A DNA stretch of 64,000 nucleotides from Candidatus Falkowbacteria bacterium (GCA_026396835.1 JAPLWA010000004.1:557654-621653); one strand, 5' to 3'. Shown: positions 8,929-19,502, numbered from the stretch's first letter. Notes: generated by a model not told the origin, from the sequence alone. A program made the numbers and translations.

Positions 8929-8984
8929 ATTTCCCCTCTCTGCCCGCTTTAGCGGGATAGAGAGGGGCTAGGGGTGAGTTCACT
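8929..8984. repeat. GC-rich palindromic repeat, right copy of inverted pair
   Basis: It begins ATTTCCCCTCTCTGCCCGC and ends GGGGCTAGGGGTGAG, so it is the reverse complement in layout of 8770-8821. The pair together gives a structure like a small inverted-repeat-bounded element with no coding content. Confidence 0.8.
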
Positions 8985-8989
8985 AAATT

Positions 8990-9024
8990 AAAAAGGCCCG
9001 ACTCAAATTCATGAATCGGGACCT
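8990..9024 (-). terminator. Intrinsic terminator of the T9SS-tailed protein gene
   Basis: On the minus strand GGTCCCGA and TCGGGCC pair around an ATTCATGAAT-containing loop and are followed by TTTTTAATTT. It lies just past the stop codon at 9050. Confidence 0.7.
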
Positions 9025-9049
9025 TGCTCTATCTTGGGAGAATAGAGGT

Positions 9050-10321
9050 TTATTTTATCAGTACCATTTTTTTAGTACTAACGAAATCATTTGCTTGCAA
9101 GCGATAGAAATAAGTACCGCTTGATAGATTTGATGCATTATAATCAACTTTATACTTCCCGATGGAAAGAACTTGGTTAACTAAGATTGCAACTTCTTTA
9201 CCCGAGATATCAAACACGGTTAGTTTTACTGCTCCATTTTTTGGAATAGAAAACTCGATGTTTGTTACTGGGTTAAAAGGATTAGGATAGTTCTGCGACA
9301 AAATATATTTGTCGGGAACTGTTGAGCCGATTTGATTTATACCGACTGGAAGTGCAGCTTTATAAATAAAGCCACCATCACCAACGATATAAACATCGGT
9401 CGAAGTTGTTGTTACGCCAGTTAATATTTGGTTGGAGTTCCAGACTTCACTAATCCAGCTAACTCCGCCGTTTGTCGAATGCATAATCAAGCCCTTGTTT
9501 CCATTAACCGAATCATTGTAATAATTACCTACAGCAAAAACTATATTTGGATTGGATTGACAAATATCAACCGAGGCCAGAAAAGCTTTTTTATCAGCCA
9601 CTAAGTGCTCAACCCAGTTTTGACCATTATTACTGGTCATAAAGATAAGTGGTCTAACAACGTTATTGACTAAATTTTCTGAACCAACGGTGACACCGAA
9701 ATTTCCGACAAAGCTAATATCCAGGCTACTGATACCACCTGCTCTAATTTTATTATCGACCCAGTTGGTTCCACCGTTAGTAGTCGTTAATAAATTAGTA
9801 CCACTGATAGATACACCAATAAACCCTTTACCATTATTAAAGGTAACTGATACAAGTAAACCGTTGCTAAGTGGAACCTGCTGCATTGTCCAGTTGACTC
9901 CTGAGTTAGTGGTCTTTAGGCAAGTTGAAAAATCACCAACAATCCAACCAGTTTGGGCATTTAAAAAATAAATGTCAAACAGCTGATCTGATCCCGGATA
10001 ACTTATTGTCCAATTCGCTCCTGCATTAGTAGTCTTGAGCATAAGCCCAGACGTTCCCACTGCATAACCAGTATTGGCGTCAACAAAAGTAATCCCGAAT
10101 AAACCCTCAGTACTACTAGTGAAGAGTGTTGTCCAGCTGGCGCCGGCGTTAGTTGTTTTAACTATTGCGCCCGGAGAGCAGATTGCATAGCCTGTTGTTG
10201 TATTAATAAACACAACTTTTTTTACGTTGCTTGTAGTGCCTAAATTAAGCGGCACCCAATTCATTGCGTAAACCGAACTATATAAAAATAGCCCGACTAA
10301 TATAATAATTAGCTTTTTCAT
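9050..10321 (-). CDS. Secreted Ycf48/BNR-type beta-propeller protein with C-terminal T9SS-type sorting domain
   Basis: The 423-aa protein has a signal peptide (MKKLIIILVGLFLYSSVYA). At least four repeats of the type TTNAGASWT/TTNSGVNWT/TTNGGTNWV follow, as in Ycf48/BNR-repeat propellers. The C-terminal 85 residues contain NYPNPFNPVTNIEFSIP, VFDISGKEVAILV and SSGTYFYRL, the classic Bacteroidota/Ignavibacteria 'type A' sorting or FlgD-like domain. In those phyla the tail directs export through the type IX secretion system, which CPR bacteria are not known to have. An AAGGAG Shine-Dalgarno lies 8 nt upstream of the ATG, unlike most genes here. I infer horizontal acquisition. The ligand is unknown. 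Confidence 0.9.
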   Translation of the reverse strand: MKKLIIILVGLFLYSSVYAMNWVPLNLGTTSNVKKVVFINTTTGYAICSPGAIVKTTNAGASWTTLFTSSTEGLFGITFVDANTGYAVGTSGLMLKTTNAGANWTISYPGSDQLFDIYFLNAQTGWIVGDFSTCLKTTNSGVNWTMQQVPLSNGLLVSVTFNNGKGFIGVSISGTNLLTTTNGGTNWVDNKIRAGGISSLDISFVGNFGVTVGSENLVNNVVRPLIFMTSNNGQNWVEHLVADKKAFLASVDICQSNPNIVFAVGNYYNDSVNGNKGLIMHSTNGGVSWISEVWNSNQILTGVTTTSTDVYIVGDGGFIYKAALPVGINQIGSTVPDKYILSQNYPNPFNPVTNIEFSIPKNGAVKLTVFDISGKEVAILVNQVLSIGKYKVDYNASNLSSGTYFYRLQANDFVSTKKMVLIK

Positions 10322-10449
10322 TTTTAACTCCTTCTTTTATAAAATTTTCAAATATCTACCCCTAACAGCTGATAGACTAGTTTTCTTTAGTTACCTAAAG
10401 CATACTACTTTTAATAGCTTTTGTCAATACTATCTATATTTATAGGTAT

Positions 10450-13400
10450 TTATTGAGGTTTATAAACCCAAACCTCTCTAAAATCAGTATCAGTACCAGT
10501 CTTACCAAAGTATTTTTCAGTACTATATTTCCAGTTATCAGTGATCACTATCTTTATCTTAAGGTGACAATAATCATCATTACACACAGTCGGATAATTA
10601 CCTGGTCGTATTTTGTAATATTCAAGTCGCTTAGTTATAATCCTAGGATTAGCATCAGCCAAATTTGGTCCTAGGTGGGTTATTTCGTCTCCCCCTAATG
10701 AGTTCTTGTATCCCCAATAAATATCAATACTCTTAATTGGCAATTGTTCTGGATCGGTCTTAGTATTGAAACTAAGAACAGCATAAGGCGAATTAGAATG
10801 AATACTTTCGTTTTCATCTAAGCCTTTATTTCCATTAATAGTGAAATTACTTATAACAGGATCAATATAGCAATAATCAGTATTGCCGACAGGGTCGACC
10901 GTTGCGGGACGAACACCTCCGGCGCAAGGAACAGGCTTGTCTACAGAATTCATTGCGGTCACTTTGCTATAGTTATTACCAACTAATTCATAAAGCAACC
11001 ATGGATTATCATTTGGCTTAGTAATAAAGATTCTCTTTAGAGCTGCCTGTGCCTTAGTAAAGCTTTCAGCAACCGAGTACTTGCCGGTACTATTCCAGCA
11101 GTAACCAACACAGAACCCATCATCCCCTAAGTTATTACCATTAACGTTCAATGTCCAACCAGATACATTGTCTCCCCCAATAGAACATGTTTTATTTCGA
11201 GAACTGTCCCATACAGTACAAGAACCTGAATTGCATTCTATAAAATTATGAACATCTTTTATCGAGCCTGGTTTGCATCCCCCATCATTGCATGCACCAC
11301 TTTCGAGATCTCCAATAGCAGCATACTTAATGTTGCAGTGATCCCAGCTGCCCATATTAGGATTATTTGTAGACGGACCATCTCCCGTGGTTCCATTAAA
11401 GTAATCTTCATAAGGATATCGACCAGCCTCAGTATAAGGACTGCCATAACTAAATTGAAAATTAGGAAGCGTCGTACAACGAGAGCCAAGGCTATTGTTA
11501 TCTCCATAGTAAGGGAAAAATTTATTGAAGGCAGGAGAAAGTATTTCTTTTGAACTATTTATATCCATAGCTGATGTAAATGCCCCAAAGAAACCTGGAG
11601 ATGTATTTCTCTTAATTGATTCAATCGGCATTGGCTGCACCACATTTAAACCAGCCTTCTTACCAAAATCAATTGCACGAACACTCGTAGGCGTAGGTGA
11701 ATAAGGCCTAAAGAAAAGCGGATCTTCAGGGAACTTTACCTTGCCGACACAGGTTTGAGCAGCGTCAGGACAGTATGTCCTAGGCGGGTTACCAGTTACC
11801 GGACAGGGAGTTAGACCAGTAATGCTGCAGGCAGTATTACTTACACAAGTCTGAGGAAGATTAGGACACTCAGTATCATTCGTACAGCTTTTCCCGTCTA
11901 TACTGCACTTCTTATCTGACGAACTGTCTGGCATCTTAAAGTTAGAACCATCTGCCATTCTTTGATACCAGTAGTAACTATCGCTACTTACTTTAATAAA
12001 CTGATTGCAATAGAATTGTGGCGTGTCAGAGCTAGTAGCAGAGCACTCATCTTTAACGTCCATACAATAGCTAACATTTGAACCATTAAAATTAATAGGT
12101 GGCATTTCTTCATTTTGATCACCAGCAATGCGATTTGTCGGATACCAGAGCAAACAAGTTGCAGGATTTTTTGGATCTGCTTCTAAACAGTAACCATAAA
12201 CACCCTTGTGGCGAATATTTTGGGCATCAATATAATTACAAGCCAATGAATTTTCTCTAGCATAAAGCCTACAAGAAGAGCCAATATAGCTAGGCTTCTT
12301 AGTGGCCGACATTGGGTCATTACATTTTGATAACTGAGATTCAATATTGGCTGGATCTGAACAACGATTATTAAGACCTGGCGCTATTCTAAGATCATCT
12401 AAGTAAGCCTCGCCCGCCGTTGCTGATGTGTTACTAAACTTAATTTTATAAGACGTGGCTGATGCCTTAAAGCCAAGAGAATGCTTCACCCATTTGTTCT
12501 TAGTGCTATCAGCTCCAAAGGTAGCTAAATCAAAACTGCCTTCACCATTAGGCGTTGTGCTAACAAAGCTAACCTTAAAACCATCACCCTTATTATAAGC
12601 GTAAAAAGTTAAGACGTAATTTGAATTTAAGCTCAAGTTAATTGAACTTGCTTGAGAGAAAGTTGTTCCTGCTGCCATCTTAAGTATTCCCTTACCCTCC
12701 GGCACGAGATAGTTAGAAGTTTGCAGAGATTTATCTTGAACCGACTTAATTGGGGCTAAGCTCAAAGCATCAATTTGATCTGGCTGAGTTAAAATTGTCG
12801 CAGCCTTATTGCTCGAATCAACCCAATCACCACCTGCTTCAAAGTTACCGTTAGCAATAGAAACAGTATCACCCACCTGGGTCATTGAAGCAATATTATA
12901 GTAGTCATTTAGAGTTAAAGACCCCTTAGCACTGTCAACATAACCAACCTTGCTATAACCACTTAAGTTAGCAATTTTACCTTGTTGTTGATTCTGCTTA
13001 GGAATATTGTCTACAAAGTTAGCGCAAACTCCGCCGTCCCCCATCTTATCGCACAAACCAACGTCAAGGCAGATTTTTTTATTGCTGTCGTTAGGATCAG
13101 GAATATAAGTCAAACAAGACAACCATTTAGCACAACTTCGATCAGCTTTTACCTTAAGAATAACGTTGGCATTTTTTGGCGTAGAGATAGAATCTGGTGT
13201 GTTGCCATCAACACTAGTGTCAAAAGTTGTATCAGCGTTATATACTAAAGCTTTTTTATTCGAACCACTTTGGGCTCTTTCGTTAAAGAGGATTTGCCCA
13301 CTATCAAACTTAACAACACCATTAGCTGACGTCTTGTCTAAATTCTGCGCGAGTTGATAGCTAACGATAGCTTGTCGCAAATAAACCGGCTGACCGTCCG

Positions 13401-16400
13401 TGCGGTTGTTTCGCGTTACAGTACACTGAACTGAGACAGGATTAGTGCTCTGATAATAGAATTCTAAGCTCTCGTTTTTACTGCCATTAGAACCAGTAGT
13501 TCCGGCAATATAGTCCGTTTCATATTTTGGCTGATTTGTATTTGAATCAATCAGAACAGAAAAATTATTACTGGAGTCTAATACTCTTAACCTGTCGTCC
13601 GTGCCAACTTTTGGACAATTAATTTTAACTTTAGCAGAGCCATCATCGCCCATGCCTTTTATAATATAAACTGTTTGCGGTGAGATAGTGACAGATTGCT
13701 TAGCTTCACTTGCCCCAACATTTGTCCAATATTCGCCTGACTTTAAATAGCTTGGGTTACTTATTATATTTTCATTAAACTTAGATGTTGGATCAATATA
13801 TTCTGTACAACCAGCTTGAGTATTGTTACAAATTCCTGCCCAAGTTGCTGGTTGAGATGTGCGATTACCGATTCCACCAATACCAATTGTTTTATCATAA
13901 CTTGTAATACAATCTTCATCGCTAATTAACTTACAGCTAACTCCTGCATCACAGTCACTATCAGTTGAACATAAATTCTTAGCTGCATCACCGTTACAAG
14001 TTTTTACCGACTTCTTTAGCCATTCATATTCGCCTGTTTTAGAGCCAACTCTTTGACGCCATTCGCAAGCCATATTACCTGGATCTTTGAAATATGTTGT
14101 TCCACCATTACCATCAGACCATTGACTACAACCTACTGCCGCTGCAGTACAGCTTGTTGTTTCATAACTATCTGGATCATTATTCTTATAAATATCTGAA
14201 TAAGTTGTAATGGTGTTGTAAGTTGTTGCTAGACCCAATCTCTGACAGCCTTTGTTTTCTTGGTTACATTGCTTATTAGGATCATAAACCACATTAATAA
14301 TGCTATCAGCGGCTACGGCTGCTCCATTATTACTGGCTTTATAATCATTCGAATTCTGAGTATCAATCATTTGTTCGCAACCAGCGGCCGAGTCCTGACA
14401 CAAGCTACTAAAACTATGCAAATTTATAGTAGCGCTAGCACTATCCTGATATTGGCTACAACCTAACATATAGCGCGGAGAATAAGCACCAGTAACGGTT
14501 TGATCACATTCTTCAGGTGTTGACCAAGAATCTTTAATCAAGAAGTAACGATCAGGAATCTCATTTAAACTAATATTATCAATATAAACTGGGCCGGAAA
14601 AATTAATTCTTATTTTCTCTCCAGTTATATCTCTGCCGCCATTAGCTTCTATAATTGGAGAGACCTCGTGATTTAATTTATCAAGATTAAAGGTATATAG
14701 CTTCCATTCAGCACCAACCCTTGTTCCGCTAGTTATAAAAGCAGCTGAATCTGGATTTGGCGATTTTGCATTTATTAAATCAATGCCTTGAATATCAACA
14801 CCACTACCAGCTTGAGATTTTGCTAAGAAAGAAATTGTATAAGATTCATCTTTTTTAACACCTAAAGTAGCCGGAGTAATAGACATGTCATACTTACCCA
14901 CTAGTTTAGAAATATTCGTTCCCAACAAGGAGTGCTTTCCGAGCTGAAGCGAAGTGCTACTAGAAACTCCACCATCCCAACCATCCGTTGGCTCAGTCTC
15001 ACTTTCAAAATCGTAAGTTTTATTATTAACAATTCTAACGTTGTTAGCAATATTACCAGTGTATTCACGACAACCAACTTCGGATGCACTACAACTTGTT
15101 CCCTCGCCTGGTACTGAGTAATAAAGACAACGTGATTGAGCTGCTTCCCAAATACCACCACCAGAAGTACATTCATTTTGAGTGGCTTCACGACGATAAG
15201 GATGACAATCATCCGAACAACTTATTGTTCGAGTATACAAATGATAAGTTACGGTTCCATCGCGACCATAAAATTCTCTACAATCATAATTATATCCAGG
15301 ATCGGACGGAAGTTTTTTGAAAATTTCTTCATTACAGAGCGAAGCTTCATTGGTTGAACTTAAGGTACTGGCTGGCTCACTATTATTTTTCTTTAAGGAA
15401 TAAACTTTCAACTGATAACCAGATTCATCAGAACCTTCCCAAGTATAAAATTCACCACAGCTATTCACATCAGGTTTAATACAGGTTCTTAAATAACTAT
15501 AATACTCTGTTGCCTCTCCCCCCTGATCTAACTTATCAAGATTAGTAAAGGCCGTACAACCAGCTGACTGTGAGCTACATTGTCTAGCTGAACTTGGAAT
15601 AAAGTAGGCTGATTGGATAGCTGAGAAATAAGTTGGTTGAGCGACAAAAACGTCATAACCAACACAAGATGCAGGACAAATATCTTTTGGTTTTACTTTA
15701 GCTGTTACCGCAATGCCAGTATTATTTGATGTATATTCTCTACAGCCAACCTCTTCGGCATTACATTTTCTAACAAATTCCCTACATTTAGCAGGTGCAT
15801 CATCTTTTAATTCATAGTTAGAACCAACTGCTTTATAGCAGCTAGCTTCTAAATAGCTTGGCAAAAGCTTCTCGTAGACAAGGTTATTATCAAGATAATC
15901 GCTATAAGATGTATCGGTTGAGCCAACAGATAACTTGAGATCATCAATATAAAATTCAGTTGTATCGTAACCTTGGATATAAAAGCCTGTAGCTGCAGCA
16001 CCTGGTGAGCGATAATAAGTAACAGTAACTGATTGCCAAGCATTAGTTGTAGTTGTCTCAGCTTTCTGAGTACCAAGACTAACTCCAACTTTGTCTTTTG
16101 CAGGATTATTATTATTAACTACAAAAATATTTGCGCTCAAGGTGTAAAAACGATCATCTTCAAAGCGGAAACCAGTCGGTAAAATACTATTAGTGTTTGT
16201 ATCACCAGCCCAAATACCTCCACCGCCAGTCGAGCTTTTTACATATAAACTTTGTCCGCCAGTGCTAGCCTTATCATTAACAATACCAGCCTGCAACTCA
16301 CCTGGGTTAGGTACATCAATAAACCAACGGTTATCTAAGTAACCACCGCGTGGTGAATTAGAAAAAGTTGTTAGCTGACAAGGTTCGGCAGCAGCTTGTG

Positions 16401-18648
16401 CATTAGCTTGTTTTACAAGCTTATTGTCTTTTAAATTACTTGGTAATAAGGTGCTGCCGCTATCTCTAAGACATTTAGATTTTTCAAAACTACCGTCAGC
16501 AATTAAGTTAGTATCTAGGTTATCAGCTATTCTAATAAACTGATGACAACTTTCTTGGCTGGCGTCACAATCAGATGATTTATTATTAAAATAAATATGA
16601 TTGCCATTTGGATCCCAGCTAATCTTATCGGCTCCCCCGTTTGTTCCTAGGGTGTAGGTTTTAACAGCTGTGGCATATTTTTTACAACCAACCTTATTAA
16701 TATCACAATTTGAATAATCTAGCGTATTTTCTAAATAAGCTGTAGCTACGCCTGCGTCACTCGTAAAGTTTTGGCAAGTGTTATTTACCGACTCACAAGC
16801 ATTATCATCTGGTTGACCAAAGCTCCAACGACGTTGCTCTTCAGTACAATAGCCATAATTAGAGCAAGAACCATTTGAGTTTTCTTTAATGCAAGACTGC
16901 TCATCAGCGCAGTAATTATTATCACGCACGATAGAAACATCTTTAGCAATAGTAAAGTTACATTGATAATCAGTATTTTTTGTGCAGTCATCATCTTTTG
17001 TACATTCTTGCCAGTCAGTAGAACAATCGTTAGTCAAAGCCCTGCTTGAACAATCGACGTCCGATTTCACGGCACAAAAACCAGTGTTAGAAGGCACAAT
17101 TTGACTATTTACAATCTGAGAACCATAGCCTTTCATACCACAATAAAGCTTAGGCAATTTCAAAACCCAATTCGGATCAATCAAACCATGACACCAAGTC
17201 TCATTGTAGCCAGTGTAGATTAAATCTGCTGGGTCATAACATTCTAAAAGTTTTTGTAAAGTAACAATTTTTGTTCCTTCTGGATTTGCCTTAATATATT
17301 GAGCCGCTACTTCCCAGCCAACCGGCAGAACACGATACTTTCTTAAAATAATAAGCGAGCGGTATGGATAGCCATCTTTATAACTCAAATCATCCCCTTG
17401 TTCATTATAACCAACTCTTTTATTAGCATTGATTAAACCTAATTTAATCGCCTCAGCGATTGTTATTTGACTCTCTATAGCCTGACCAAACTGCTGATTA
17501 ATCACACAGTCTGTTGGGCCTGGGTTACTTTCATTAATACAATTAGTTAACTGACTAAGCACGTCATAATCGGCTTGTTCACCAAATTGAGCCTGCAGTA
17601 ATTTACTGGCAACACGATTAACCTCGGTTACGCCACCTACACCATTTGACGAATAGGGACTAGCTAAACTAGAGCTATTACTATTATCTGAACCTAATGT
17701 GCGCATTAGCTTATTGAAAGCAGTCATTGCTAACTGGTTAAGAAAGATATTGGCCGCATCAACTAAAACATCTCCGGTATATTTACCAATTTTCATGGCC
17801 TGGAGCTCATTAGCCATCTGCAACTCTCTTTCAGCGCTACCAGGAGGACCCTTGGGCTTGTCGCTAATAAGACCAGTTAATGACTTCCAGCCTTTTTGTT
17901 CTAGTCGGGTTAGTTGAGAAGCACCTATGTCTTTCGCCTGCTTTTCATATGAAAAATTAAAAAGACTAAAAGCGACCGCTACGTCGCTGTTACCTGGATC
18001 AAGTGTCTGGCTGAGTCTTTTACCAAAGTTTCCGTCCTTTAATATAAATTTAATTTTCGCGTCATATTCTCCCTGCCAAGCTTCTTTTAGGCTACTGTAA
18101 TTACAAGCGCCAGCTTCTAAGTCTGGTGGAGTATTTACACCCGCAATACCAAGAGAAATGTTTTTAATAATGTCTAAATCAGGCGCACAAAGATTTATTC
18201 CGAGACCAGCAATACTTGAGTCCAATTTTTTATTACCATTCTTATCCGTTTTTGGAGCTCTAGATATGATTTCAAGCGTTTGTCCTAGGGCGCTATTTCC
18301 AACATCAGCCAAAAAATCTCCAAAGTTTTTTTTAAAGAATAAAGGTTCTTGACCCTTACTACCAGAACCTAAATAAGTTGCGGTTTCATAAGCATACTTA
18401 TTAATTGTTCTTGTTAGAATGATATTAAAAATTGTTGAGCCAGATTTCTGAGCCATTTCTTTAAGAAAGTTTAAAACTGATGCACCAATGTCTTTTACAG
18501 GAATTCCTCCAGGGGCTGCTAGTCCCGCTCCGGAAAGAGCGGCGTCAGCGATAGCACTAGCTGGCTTAGATTGAAATAAAAAAAATCCTGCGCTAAAAAA
18601 TATAATTAGTAAAATAATTGAACCTGAAGAAAAAATATTTTTTTTCAT
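10450..18648 (-). CDS. Giant secreted Cys-rich surface protein with lectin-like modules
   Basis: The 2732-aa protein starts with a signal peptide ending KPASA. The first ~500 residues are helical and poor in cysteine. From about residue 500 onward it is very Cys-rich. Between about residues 650 and 1610 a motif C-x(4-6)-[GS]-C-x-x-aromatic recurs at least nine times (CDINKVGC, CNAEEVGC, CSASEVGC, CTAAAVGC, CNNTQAGC). Three jelly-roll-like modules resemble carbohydrate-binding domains, each running from a (N/D)GxFE-like start to a Y(I/L)DDLxL-like end (about 716-906, 1209-1359, 1929-2080). The last ~150 residues look like an Ig-like fold (PVISNFTINGNKG). No catalytic motif is evident. It follows the calcium-repeat protein gene by 3 nt. 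A surface adhesin or stalk stabilised by disulfides is the best inference; the DsbA-like protein at 24867 could serve it. Confidence 0.85.
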   Translation of the reverse strand: MKKNIFSSGSIILLIIFFSAGFFLFQSKPASAIADAALSGAGLAAPGGIPVKDIGASVLNFLKEMAQKSGSTIFNIILTRTINKYAYETATYLGSGSKGQEPLFFKKNFGDFLADVGNSALGQTLEIISRAPKTDKNGNKKLDSSIAGLGINLCAPDLDIIKNISLGIAGVNTPPDLEAGACNYSSLKEAWQGEYDAKIKFILKDGNFGKRLSQTLDPGNSDVAVAFSLFNFSYEKQAKDIGASQLTRLEQKGWKSLTGLISDKPKGPPGSAERELQMANELQAMKIGKYTGDVLVDAANIFLNQLAMTAFNKLMRTLGSDNSNSSSLASPYSSNGVGGVTEVNRVASKLLQAQFGEQADYDVLSQLTNCINESNPGPTDCVINQQFGQAIESQITIAEAIKLGLINANKRVGYNEQGDDLSYKDGYPYRSLIILRKYRVLPVGWEVAAQYIKANPEGTKIVTLQKLLECYDPADLIYTGYNETWCHGLIDPNWVLKLPKLYCGMKGYGSQIVNSQIVPSNTGFCAVKSDVDCSSRALTNDCSTDWQECTKDDDCTKNTDYQCNFTIAKDVSIVRDNNYCADEQSCIKENSNGSCSNYGYCTEEQRRWSFGQPDDNACESVNNTCQNFTSDAGVATAYLENTLDYSNCDINKVGCKKYATAVKTYTLGTNGGADKISWDPNGNHIYFNNKSSDCDASQESCHQFIRIADNLDTNLIADGSFEKSKCLRDSGSTLLPSNLKDNKLVKQANAQAAAEPCQLTTFSNSPRGGYLDNRWFIDVPNPGELQAGIVNDKASTGGQSLYVKSSTGGGGIWAGDTNTNSILPTGFRFEDDRFYTLSANIFVVNNNNPAKDKVGVSLGTQKAETTTTNAWQSVTVTYYRSPGAAATGFYIQGYDTTEFYIDDLKLSVGSTDTSYSDYLDNNLVYEKLLPSYLEASCYKAVGSNYELKDDAPAKCREFVRKCNAEEVGCREYTSNNTGIAVTAKVKPKDICPASCVGYDVFVAQPTYFSAIQSAYFIPSSARQCSSQSAGCTAFTNLDKLDQGGEATEYYSYLRTCIKPDVNSCGEFYTWEGSDESGYQLKVYSLKKNNSEPASTLSSTNEASLCNEEIFKKLPSDPGYNYDCREFYGRDGTVTYHLYTRTISCSDDCHPYRREATQNECTSGGGIWEAAQSRCLYYSVPGEGTSCSASEVGCREYTGNIANNVRIVNNKTYDFESETEPTDGWDGGVSSSTSLQLGKHSLLGTNISKLVGKYDMSITPATLGVKKDESYTISFLAKSQAGSGVDIQGIDLINAKSPNPDSAAFITSGTRVGAEWKLYTFNLDKLNHEVSPIIEANGGRDITGEKIRINFSGPVYIDNISLNEIPDRYFLIKDSWSTPEECDQTVTGAYSPRYMLGCSQYQDSASATINLHSFSSLCQDSAAGCEQMIDTQNSNDYKASNNGAAVAADSIINVVYDPNKQCNQENKGCQRLGLATTYNTITTYSDIYKNNDPDSYETTSCTAAAVGCSQWSDGNGGTTYFKDPGNMACEWRQRVGSKTGEYEWLKKSVKTCNGDAAKNLCSTDSDCDAGVSCKLISDEDCITSYDKTIGIGGIGNRTSQPATWAGICNNTQAGCTEYIDPTSKFNENIISNPSYLKSGEYWTNVGASEAKQSVTISPQTVYIIKGMGDDGSAKVKINCPKVGTDDRLRVLDSSNNFSVLIDSNTNQPKYETDYIAGTTGSNGSKNESLEFYYQSTNPVSVQCTVTRNNRTDGQPVYLRQAIVSYQLAQNLDKTSANGVVKFDSGQILFNERAQSGSNKKALVYNADTTFDTSVDGNTPDSISTPKNANVILKVKADRSCAKWLSCLTYIPDPNDSNKKICLDVGLCDKMGDGGVCANFVDNIPKQNQQQGKIANLSGYSKVGYVDSAKGSLTLNDYYNIASMTQVGDTVSIANGNFEAGGDWVDSSNKAATILTQPDQIDALSLAPIKSVQDKSLQTSNYLVPEGKGILKMAAGTTFSQASSINLSLNSNYVLTFYAYNKGDGFKVSFVSTTPNGEGSFDLATFGADSTKNKWVKHSLGFKASATSYKIKFSNTSATAGEAYLDDLRIAPGLNNRCSDPANIESQLSKCNDPMSATKKPSYIGSSCRLYARENSLACNYIDAQNIRHKGVYGYCLEADPKNPATCLLWYPTNRIAGDQNEEMPPINFNGSNVSYCMDVKDECSATSSDTPQFYCNQFIKVSSDSYYWYQRMADGSNFKMPDSSSDKKCSIDGKSCTNDTECPNLPQTCVSNTACSITGLTPCPVTGNPPRTYCPDAAQTCVGKVKFPEDPLFFRPYSPTPTSVRAIDFGKKAGLNVVQPMPIESIKRNTSPGFFGAFTSAMDINSSKEILSPAFNKFFPYYGDNNSLGSRCTTLPNFQFSYGSPYTEAGRYPYEDYFNGTTGDGPSTNNPNMGSWDHCNIKYAAIGDLESGACNDGGCKPGSIKDVHNFIECNSGSCTVWDSSRNKTCSIGGDNVSGWTLNVNGNNLGDDGFCVGYCWNSTGKYSVAESFTKAQAALKRIFITKPNDNPWLLYELVGNNYSKVTAMNSVDKPVPCAGGVRPATVDPVGNTDYCYIDPVISNFTINGNKGLDENESIHSNSPYAVLSFNTKTDPEQLPIKSIDIYWGYKNSLGGDEITHLGPNLADANPRIITKRLEYYKIRPGNYPTVCNDDYCHLKIKIVITDNWKYSTEKYFGKTGTDTDFREVWVYKPQ

Positions 18649-18651
18649 AAA

Positions 18652-19305
18652 CTATTTCAAAATTTCGTTAATCACTTTTTGTAAATCTTGATCCTTGAGC
18701 GAATCAACGTAAGACTGTTCCGCTCCACTCGCTACTAAAAATTCTCTTAACACTTTAGGATCATTACTTGAACCAAGAATCTGTTTAAGAGCATTTTTTT
18801 CTTCAGCACTTAAATCAGTTGTGGTATTTGTTTGTGGAGTGACTGTATTAGTTATAGTTTGTGGAGAGACCGTGTTAGTTATAGTTGATGAATCTTGCGT
18901 GGCCGAAACAGCGCTACAGTCTTTTCCGGCTGCACAGTTTGGATCAGTTCCATTTTTAATTTCTTGCATATCAGAAATCCCATCACTATCAGAGTCAGAT
19001 AAATAAGCTGATGTTTTATAAATATTTATTTCGTCGTAGTCGCTTAAACCATCACTGTCAGTATCTTTATTTTTTAATTCATTATCAGCTACAGCTGAGA
19101 GTACAGAAGTTTGACTAGCTTCTTGTTTTAATTTATTTGGATTAAGACCCCCGTAAAGCGGATCAATAATATTATTATTTAGTTGGAAGAACCATAAAAC
19201 TAAAATCAAAACTGTTACACAACCTAAAGCAACAAACGCCGTCCTATGACGTTTGTCAAAATCATCGAGTTCTAATCGCCTAGCTAACCTGTCGAAAAAA
19301 GACAT
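18652..19305 (-). CDS. Membrane-anchored protein with thrombospondin type 3-like calcium repeats
   Basis: The 217-aa product has a short cytosolic N-terminus, one membrane span (FVALGCVTVLILVLWFFQL) and an extracytoplasmic region. That region carries two calcium-binding repeats of the form DxDxDGxxDxxE (DTDSDGLSDYDE and DSDSDGISDMQE), ending NGTDPNC. A Thr/Asn-rich linker (TITNTVSPQTITNTVTPQTN) and a short helical C-terminal domain with the sequence SYVDSLKDQDLQKVINEIL follow. It is the first gene of a two-gene unit with the giant surface protein and is probably its membrane-bound partner. The function is inferred from context only. Confidence 0.85.
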   Translation of the reverse strand: MSFFDRLARRLELDDFDKRHRTAFVALGCVTVLILVLWFFQLNNNIIDPLYGGLNPNKLKQEASQTSVLSAVADNELKNKDTDSDGLSDYDEINIYKTSAYLSDSDSDGISDMQEIKNGTDPNCAAGKDCSAVSATQDSSTITNTVSPQTITNTVTPQTNTTTDLSAEEKNALKQILGSSNDPKVLREFLVASGAEQSYVDSLKDQDLQKVINEILK

Positions 19306-19309
19306 GGGA

Positions 19310-19440
19310 TTTATAGTTGCTGGTTGTTGGTAGTTAGTTGTCAGTGGGCGCTAATTACTACATGTTAGTGTTAATAAGTGATGGTCGTGTAACAACCAAG
19401 CACTAACTACTAACAACTAGCTATTAGCCGAACCACATCT
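19310..19440. repeat. TTAGTTG/CAACTAA hairpin repeat upstream of the calcium-repeat gene
   Basis: Forward units (TTGCTGGTTGTTGGTAGTTA) are followed about 70 nt later by inverted units (CAACCAAGCACTAACTACTA). It fills most of the gap between rsmA and the 217-aa gene. No gene is seen. Confidence 0.7.
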
Positions 19441-19502
19441 CACTATTAAATCAACGCCTAATGTTAATGACTAACACTAAATTATATTATTATTATAACA
19501 TT

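Larger units (their letters stand above)
8620..9049. other. Gene-free spacer with an inverted pair of GC-rich palindromes
   Basis: I see no gene. The spacer holds two GC-rich palindromic repeats in opposite orientation, about 107 nt apart, and at its left end the start region of the broken coiled-coil gene. Confidence 0.6.
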
